33,035 nucleotides of DNA from Sneathiella sp. Lineage in GTDB: Bacteria > Pseudomonadota > Alphaproteobacteria > Sneathiellales > Sneathiellaceae. The stretch is taken from NCBI GenBank assembly GCA_002706985.1, contig PAKP01000072.1, forward strand, positions 1 to 33,035, in the 5' to 3' direction. The position numbers were made by a program, and so were the translations under genes. The notes under the pieces were generated by a model. It was given only the letters and a program-made list of their open reading frames with translations. It was not told where the DNA came from and did not search any database. Of the stretch, positions 29,789 through 33,035 are shown piece by piece. How positions within the stretch are numbered: position 1 is the stretch's first letter; each line of letters opens with the position of its first letter.

Positions 29789-30700
29789 TTATGCTGCTAG
29801 TTGTAACCATTGTGGTGAGTGTAACATCTTACGTACCTTCTCTTCTCTAACACCTATGGTAGAGTGAGATGGCCTGTCACCGTTACCACTATAACCTACT
29901 ATCTTATCATGGCTAGACCAACAAGTAGCAGCCTGATAAGCAGTCCATAATGTACCTGCATTTCGAGTAGCATATTTTTCATAGTGTCCACGACCATGCA
30001 AATGCCGGTTCTCCTGATCAAAGATCTTCATAAGATTACTTAACATAACTTTATTAGGTACTGTCTTACGAGTAACGTTATCTGTTCTCTTAGCTAATGT
30101 ATGAGTAAACAGATTGATTACATTATCACGACTAACATCCGTATGATACCAATTTTTCATCTGATTTAATCCTTCACCAGATATATATTCTCCTGCATTT
30201 TTTATCTTTGATGCAAAGGCAGGTATATTAAAGTTCTTTGTATGCCTACCATAGACATAAGCTAACTTGTCACCGGATACTAATGTATTATAACAGAATC
30301 CTCTCCATAATCCCATCATTCCGTTGTTAGCCCATGTTCTATTATGGGAAGTACGAAATACAAACTCAGGTATAACCTCATCTCTGTTCCCTCTCACTTC
30401 AAGACATAAACTATGTGCCGGAAACCTAGCTCGTAGCTCCAACTTAGCACCATTGTCATGTAGATTAGTTTCAAATGTAGCATCAGTCATATCAAGACCT
30501 GATAAATCTAGTGCTGATTCCACACCAGACACTATATCTTGATACTGCACAGGTTCATATGCTTCAGAGACTATGGCAACAGGCTGTTTGTTATCAGTAC
30601 GTCTAAGACCCATGCCAATATCAGTTGGTATGCTGAATCCATCATGAGAATCAAGATAGAATTTCTCTACGGTAAAGTCTATTATATCATGGTCAAACAT
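29789..30700 (-). CDS. DUF932 family protein (phage/plasmid-like protein)
   Basis: The 303-residue protein matches the DUF932 layout: PVAIVSEAYEPVQYQDIV near the start, LRARFPAHSLCLEV and RTSHNRTWANNGMMGLWRGFCYNT in the middle, with KFAR/KN-type helices and a C-terminal WTAYQAATCWSSHDKIVG. Members are found in phages and plasmids; some authors group them with single-strand annealing or recombination functions, but this is not established. The TAATG junction couples it to the gene before. It ends in the TAAGGAATAGGACTATG junction. Confidence 0.8.
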   Translation of the reverse strand: MFDHDIIDFTVEKFYLDSHDGFSIPTDIGMGLRRTDNKQPVAIVSEAYEPVQYQDIVSGVESALDLSGLDMTDATFETNLHDNGAKLELRARFPAHSLCLEVRGNRDEVIPEFVFRTSHNRTWANNGMMGLWRGFCYNTLVSGDKLAYVYGRHTKNFNIPAFASKIKNAGEYISGEGLNQMKNWYHTDVSRDNVINLFTHTLAKRTDNVTRKTVPNKVMLSNLMKIFDQENRHLHGRGHYEKYATRNAGTLWTAYQAATCWSSHDKIVGYSGNGDRPSHSTIGVREEKVRKMLHSPQWLQLAA

Positions 30701-30915
30701 TATGCTACATCCTTTTCATCACACCATTGGTTATATCCATTTATCAAATTATTAATATCTGCCAAGTCAAGGCTATAAATATTATCTACATCTGCCACCT
30801 TTAATACCCATTCACCCAGGTGAAAAGGAATATCTTGGTGGTCTTCAAAATTATAGTCTGTAATTTGTTTAGGAGTACCTATAGAATCTTTCCTTACACT
30901 CTTAATATCAGACAT
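30700..30915 (-). CDS. Small early-type protein sharing a motif with a virion protein (71 aa)
   Basis: The ATG at 30915 has GGAG seven bases upstream and overlaps the previous gene by eight (ATGTCTGA). The first residues, MSDIKSVRKDSIGTPKQITDYN, repeat SVRRASIGTPKQIT from the C-terminal end of the 3690-4115 ORF, with the DNA 45/49 identical. The rest, LGEWVLKVADVDNIYSLDLADINNLINGYNQWCDEK, is not similar to that protein. Function unknown; the shared tag may be a binding or processing signal. Confidence 0.7.
   Translation of the reverse strand: MSDIKSVRKDSIGTPKQITDYNFEDHQDIPFHLGEWVLKVADVDNIYSLDLADINNLINGYNQWCDEKDVA
30857..30905 (-). repeat. 49-bp dispersed repeat, copy B (encodes SVRKDSIGTPKQIT)
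   Basis: The - strand matches 4024-4072 at 45 of 49 positions. The last 23 bases, GGTACTCCTAAACAAATTAC and beyond, are identical. It forms the 5' end of the small gene at 30700-30915. Confidence 0.85.
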
Positions 30916-31084
30916 CTTCAATCTCCAATTGATAGCTATGTGTTTTTGTATTAACTAATAATCCTTTTTTATTTCTCTTAACTTTTAGCTGTAACATTTT
31001 GAAAAGACCAGACATATCGGTTTCCATGTGATTTATCTTACTATACTCTGGATGACTAATCGTCTGACATTTTCCTTTCAACAT
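30908..31084 (-). CDS. Small basic protein (58 aa), function unknown
   Basis: A 58-codon frame from ATG at 31084, with AGGA eight bases upstream. The product reads MLKGKCQTISHPEYSKINHMETDMSGLFKMLQLKVKRNKKG... ending EIEDV. It overlaps the gene before by 29 bases and the one after by eight, which is the pattern of this operon. No membrane segment and no family recognised. The codon use and dense packing make it a real gene more likely than not. Confidence 0.6.
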   Translation of the reverse strand: MLKGKCQTISHPEYSKINHMETDMSGLFKMLQLKVKRNKKGLLVNTKTHSYQLEIEDV

Positions 31085-31229
31085 CTTTCAGAGTCCTTTC
31101 TATCATATCTTTACCATGCTTGTCAACATGATTAAATGTTATTAATAAATTTAATGTAGCCCTTAAAGCTCCAATCGAATGGAAAGTATTACCTAACTTT
31201 TTCCAACTAATCGTTGCTGTATCTTCCAT
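31056..31229 (-). CDS. Small helical protein (57 aa), first gene of the - strand small-gene operon
   Basis: A 57-codon frame from ATG at 31229, with AAAGG seven bases upstream (a second ATG at 31235 sits too near it). The product reads MEDTATISWKKLGNTFHSIG... LNLLITFNHVDKHGKDMIERTLKDVERK, a compact helical protein. It is the first gene after the repeat at 31296 and the AT-rich leader, and is therefore the likely first reading frame of the transcript that runs to 27 kb. Function unknown. Confidence 0.6.
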   Translation of the reverse strand: MEDTATISWKKLGNTFHSIGALRATLNLLITFNHVDKHGKDMIERTLKDVERKMSDD

Positions 31230-31295
31230 ATTCATGCCTTTATATTATATCATATTTATTATATTAAATATAGTATACTAGAATAATTTTTTATA
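31230..31295 (-). promoter_or_regulatory. AT-rich leader upstream of the small-gene operon
   Basis: Almost entirely A and T. It contains TATAAT on the - strand just before the AAAGG ribosome site of 31229, and the palindrome TAGTATACTA (31271-31280). A -35 box of good quality is not visible. It lies directly downstream of a 33-bp repeat copy on the - strand. Promoter activity or easy strand opening are both possible. Confidence 0.35.
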
Positions 31296-31328
31296 TCTAT
31301 CTATAGTTGTTATAGGATTTTCTTATAG
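31296..31328 (-). promoter_or_regulatory. 33-bp repeat, copy 1 (candidate phage promoter)
   Basis: On the - strand the element reads CTATAAGAAAATCCTATAAC and continues AACTATAGATAGA. It is identical over 33 bases to 31560-31592 and 27/30 identical to 32122-32151, all in the same orientation. It precedes the operon that starts at 31229. The end CTATAGA is like the start region of T7- and SP6-type promoters. No phage RNA polymerase is encoded in the window. Confidence 0.6.
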
Positions 31329-31330
31329 TG

Positions 31331-31432
31331 TTAGCTTGGTTGAGGATAGAAAGATAACCTTATTTAAGAACCTAATGGCATTAGGCAAGGCTTTGCTCAT
31401 ATGCTTTCTCTCTCTATCCTCAATCAAACTAA
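31331..31432. other. Long imperfect hairpin (19-bp stem)
   Basis: TTAGCTTGGTTGAGGATAG (31331-31349) pairs with CTATCCTCAATCAAACTAA (31414-31432), with one mismatch and one possible G-U pair. The 64-base interior holds a smaller hairpin, CCTAAT (31371) / ATTAGG (31380). It lies on the - strand directly after the tRNA-like element and before repeat copy 1. It may end or stabilise the RNA. No coding frame of note crosses it. Confidence 0.6.
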
Positions 31433-31439
31433 TGAGGCA

Positions 31440-31528
31440 GGAAGTGAGGGGAGTCGAGCCCCTCGTTAAGATCTTGCAGGATCTCTGTTGATGTCTGCAA
31501 CCTATCAACATTCACAACCCATCCTTCC
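31440..31528 (-). ncRNA. tRNA-like structured RNA candidate with kissing loops
   Basis: On the - strand GGAAG (31528-31524) pairs with CTTCC (31444-31440) and closes an 89-base domain. Inside are hairpin A, TGTTGAT/ATCAACA (31510-31486), whose loop contains TTGCAG; hairpin B, AGATC/GATCT (31484-31469), whose whole loop is CTGCAA, the exact complement; and a T-arm-like hairpin GAGGGG-CTCGACT-CCCCTC (31464-31446). As in tRNA, the T-arm is directly followed by the 3' strand of the closing helix. There is no clear D-arm, seven-base anticodon loop or CCA, so a normal tRNA is unlikely. The transcript would start from repeat copy 2. Identity unknown. Confidence 0.5.
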
Positions 31529-31559
31529 ATGTTTTAATATAATCATTTACTTTAAAATT

Positions 31560-31592
31560 TCTATCTATAGTTGTTATAGGATTTTCTTATAG
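31560..31592 (-). promoter_or_regulatory. 33-bp repeat, copy 2 (candidate phage promoter)
   Basis: Identical over all 33 bases to copy 1. On the - strand it ends about 30 bases before the tRNA-like element, which would be transcribed from it if the repeat is a promoter. Copies 1 and 2 thus bracket the RNA-rich segment 31329-31559. Confidence 0.6.
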
Positions 31593-31610
31593 GATGTTTA
31601 AACAGGATGA

Positions 31611-31632
31611 GAGGGAGGATTGCTCCTCCCCC
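31611..31632 (-). terminator. GC-rich hairpin with GCAA loop after the 31643 gene
   Basis: On the - strand GGGGGAGGA (31632-31624) pairs with TCCTCCCTC (31619-31611) around GCAA, a stable GNRA tetraloop; one pair is G-U. It follows the stop of the 31643-31975 gene by about ten bases. There is no U-run after it, so it may be a weak terminator or an RNA-stabilising 3' end. Confidence 0.5.
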
Positions 31633-31642
31633 TTATACACGG

Positions 31643-31975
31643 TTAGTAAACCCCCTCCGACAGTAGTGTTAAACACTCCTCACAGTCACATTTCTCAATC
31701 CACTTTAACTGCTCAAAAACTTCCTTTACAGTCGACTCGTGAATGTGATGCAGGCCAGGGTCACCATTTGCAAACCAACCTGGTTTCAGGTAGAGCCAGT
31801 GAGAGTATCCTCCTAATCCATCCGATGACCCAAACTCATCGTATTCTACCCAGTAAACCGGACCTGGTTCACCATTGGTGGTCTTGTAATAATCACCTTT
31901 GGAGAACTCAACTAAGTGAGGGTTCTTTGCAATCCAATTCAGGATTGTCTTGGAACGACTACCGTTAAATGCCAT
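31643..31975 (-). CDS. 110-residue protein, function unknown
   Basis: Starts with AAGGAGG at a good spacing from the ATG. The product MAFNGSRSKTILNWIAKNPHLVEFSKGDYYKTTNG..., with PVYWVEYDEFG, HWLYLKPGWFANGDPG and a C-terminal CDCEECLTLL, is soluble with Trp/Tyr-rich strands. The three closely placed cysteines (C-x-C-x2-C) could bind a metal. It stands alone between repeat copy 3 with the Fur-box-like palindromes upstream and a hairpin downstream, so it is probably a single-gene transcript with special regulation. Function not recognised. A + strand frame of 124 codons here is the shadow of this gene. Confidence 0.65.
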   Translation of the reverse strand: MAFNGSRSKTILNWIAKNPHLVEFSKGDYYKTTNGEPGPVYWVEYDEFGSSDGLGGYSHWLYLKPGWFANGDPGLHHIHESTVKEVFEQLKWIEKCDCEECLTLLSEGVY

Positions 31976-32093
31976 ATAAACCTCCTTGGGTTTGGCCTGT
32001 TGAAAAAATAACTATATAATATATAATTACCCATTTCCAGATTTCAAGAGATAAATATAAATTTATTTTCATGTGGTATTTTTATCACACTTA

Positions 32094-32188
32094 TGAGAAT
32101 GATTATCATTTGTATGTGTCAATCTATAATCGTTATAGGATTTTCCTATAGTGAGAATGATTCTTACTTGCATTGAGAATGATTCTCA
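32094..32188. promoter_or_regulatory. Three Fur-box-like 7-1-7 palindromes
   Basis: TGAGAAT-G-ATTATCA (32094-32108), TGAGAAT-G-ATTCTTA (32152-32166) and TGAGAAT-G-ATTCTCA (32174-32188). The third is a perfect palindrome. All fit the Fur 7-1-7 form TGATAAT-N-ATTATCA with one to three changes. Copies 2 and 3 are 22 bases apart, about two helical turns. They lie between the ParB-like gene and the 31643-31975 gene and flank repeat copy 3. Binding by host Fur is inferred from sequence only. Confidence 0.55.
32122..32151 (-). promoter_or_regulatory. 30-bp repeat, copy 3 (candidate phage promoter)
   Basis: 27 of 30 bases match copies 1 and 2. On the - strand CTATAGGAAAATCCTATAAC is followed by GATTATAGAT and then by TTGACA (32122-32117), which is a good -35 box with no clear -10 at the right distance; the first Fur-like palindrome lies where the -10 would be. 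It is upstream of the 31643-31975 gene by about 145 bases. Confidence 0.55.
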
Positions 32189-32189
32189 T

Positions 32190-32951
32190 CTATAGATTTT
32201 CAATTCTGTATATCTCCTCCAAAAATGCTGTAGTTTTTCCTAGCTTATTGAACGAGTGCTTAGTATCATATAGATTTTTCAAGAACTTATTGTAATCAAA
32301 CTCTTTGGTATACAAGGCTGTGAGTATAGCTGATTGAAATGTCTGCTTCTTTAAGGTACTGGGAGACAGAGATGGATTAAAGGTAGCATACTGTAATCGT
32401 TTGAATTTATGTAGCATATCATCCACATGATTTTGAATTTGGGTATTCCATTGCAACTGTCCATCTTTGAAGTGCTGATTATTTCCCCACCTTCTGGTTC
32501 TTCCTCTCCAGATAGACAGTAATATTCCATGTGTTACTTTATGAGTTCTATAATATTCCATATATTTACTATAAGCTTTCTTCTTTCTTGGTTGTTTTGA
32601 CCAGTAATCTCCAAAGTTAGTGAGTGTCCAGTTATTTTGATTCGTATTGAGAATACTTAACATTCCTTCTGTTATATCTTTGTCTACCTCTTGCATATAG
32701 AAAGGGTATCCCAGATGTTGACAGGCTAAGTACCTTGTTTGGCCGTCAATGATAACATAATTACCTTTCTTTTTAGTCTCTTTCTTGACTAGAATAGGTC
32801 TATATTCCAACAGATTACAGTTACTTATGGATGTAGCTAGTCTTAAAACACTTCTGTCTGTTGGTGTACGGTTTCCACCCTCCCCGACTGTTAGCTTGTT
32901 ATACGTGGGATCATTTGTGTTTACTAATTTAATTGAACTTGAAGTTCTCAT
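32190..32951 (-). CDS. ParB/Srx-superfamily protein (253 aa)
   Basis: Residues about 29-80 match the ParB N-terminal fold: RTPTDRSVLRLATSI, YRPILVKKETKKKGNYVIIDGQTRYLACQHLG. 'IDGQTRYLAC' corresponds to the GERRxxA nucleotide-binding box, with Gln-Thr in place of Glu-Arg. The remaining 170 residues are helical and basic (KQPRKKKAYSKYMEYYRTHK, IWRGRTRRWGNN), probably DNA-binding. In phages such proteins act as nucleases or transcription regulators rather than in plasmid partition; which applies here is unclear. AAAGGAA precedes the ATG. The start overlaps the previous stop (ATGA) and its stop codon abuts the third Fur-like palindrome. Confidence 0.7.
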   Translation of the reverse strand: MRTSSSIKLVNTNDPTYNKLTVGEGGNRTPTDRSVLRLATSISNCNLLEYRPILVKKETKKKGNYVIIDGQTRYLACQHLGYPFYMQEVDKDITEGMLSILNTNQNNWTLTNFGDYWSKQPRKKKAYSKYMEYYRTHKVTHGILLSIWRGRTRRWGNNQHFKDGQLQWNTQIQNHVDDMLHKFKRLQYATFNPSLSPSTLKKQTFQSAILTALYTKEFDYNKFLKNLYDTKHSFNKLGKTTAFLEEIYRIENL

Positions 32952-33035
32952 TTCTCTGTTCCTTTATGTGCATAAATTTTCATTGATCGTTTAAACACCT
33001 CATCAAATACCGTGTCATCATCCATATCCATAAGA
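32948..33035 (-). CDS. Partial gene, C-terminal end only
   Basis: A - strand frame enters from the right edge and ends at TGA 32948-32950, overlapping the ParB-like ATG (ATGA). Visible residues are MDMDDDTVFDEVFKRSMKIYAHKGTEK, acidic and then basic; the ATG at 33031 or 33025 could be the true start, or the gene may begin outside. Function unknown. Confidence 0.5.
   Translation of the reverse strand, partial: LMDMDDDTVFDEVFKRSMKIYAHKGTEK

Noticed and set aside
31323..31511. A 62-codon - strand frame reading RGSTPLTSCLI
   Set aside because: It runs through the T-arm-like hairpin and the long stem; the protein-like text is produced by RNA structure, and there is no ribosome site.
31440..31528. 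Normal tRNA or tmRNA
   Set aside because: No CCA, no seven-base anticodon loop, no D-arm, no tag reading frame ending in Ala-Ala; only the T-arm and closing helix fit.
31594..31968. A 124-codon + strand ORF
   Set aside because: It is antisense to the 31643-31975 gene, which has a strong ribosome site and better protein character.
1..33035. Genome-wide use of TAA as a sense codon
   Set aside because: TAA ends most genes here, often inside TAATG junctions, so the in-frame TAA at 3594 is a local event.
1..33035. CRISPR array or insertion sequence
   Set aside because: No regularly spaced repeats with spacers and no transposase or terminal inverted repeats were seen; the three 30-33 bp repeats are too far apart and few.
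1..33035. Temperate lifestyle genes (integrase, repressor)
   Set aside because: None seen in the window; the ParB-like gene alone is not evidence for a plasmid or prophage state.

Overview
This window is part of an AT-rich tailed-phage genome. A left-hand + strand block of virion and lysis genes (bases 1-12581) meets a long - strand block (33035 down to 12578) of lysis/packaging, glycan-modification, nucleotide-metabolism and replication genes, followed by many small genes. The two blocks converge with overlapping stop codons at 12578-12581. A T7-type family A DNA polymerase, T7-type primase-helicase, acidic-tailed ssDNA-binding protein, B12-dependent ribonucleotide reductase, ThyX, an A-type Fe-S carrier and Hsp20 together suggest a short-tailed (podovirus-like) marine phage of a proteobacterium. 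The gene content recalls HMO-2011-type and pelagiphage genomes. That placement is inference from gene content; no database was searched.

Layout. 1-4115: tail/hub protein, two small proteins, and a Gly/Ala-rich virion protein that appears split by an in-frame TAA. 4116-10989: GNAT-like protein and two very large internal-virion or ejection-type proteins. 10991-12581: membrane/coiled-coil protein, virion lysozyme, M15 endolysin and a 53-residue membrane peptide. 12578-13818 (-): lipoprotein, terminase small subunit, three-TM holin and a tiny membrane ORF. 13847-18077 (-): methyltransferase, a three-part glycosyltransferase/methyltransferase/DUF115 protein, a DxD glycosyltransferase and Hsp20. 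18228-27751 (-): class II RNR, DUF3310, GIY-YIG protein, Cas4-like nuclease, SSB, DNA polymerase, IscA-like carrier, a possible resolvase, primase-helicase and ThyX. 27744-31229 (-): about 13 tightly overlapping small genes plus a DUF932 gene; six short genes between 24183 and 31229 (29031, 29366, 29548, 31084, 31229 and 24362 starts) are easily missed because they are under 60 codons or overlap other genes. 31230-33035: a regulatory and RNA-rich region around a small gene, a ParB-like gene and one partial gene.

The most unusual part is 31296-32188. It holds three copies of a 30-33 bp element, all in one orientation, each followed on the - strand by a candidate transcript. Their end resembles the CTATAG start of T7/SP6-type promoters. 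Two identical copies bracket a compact RNA candidate with an acceptor-like helix, a T-arm-like hairpin and two hairpins with complementary six-base loops. Next to the third copy lie three 7-1-7 palindromes that match the Fur-box pattern closely. Elsewhere, two TTGACA-N17-GATAAT promoters precede hsp20 and ssb.

The genes fit a lytic programme: RNR and ThyX supply deoxynucleotides for the replication module; the Cas4-like, GIY-YIG and possible resolvase nucleases would process host or phage DNA; the glycan cassette probably decorates virion or host-surface structures; holin, M15 endolysin and virion lysozyme open the cell. Portal, major capsid protein, large terminase, any RNA polymerase and any integrase are not in the window.
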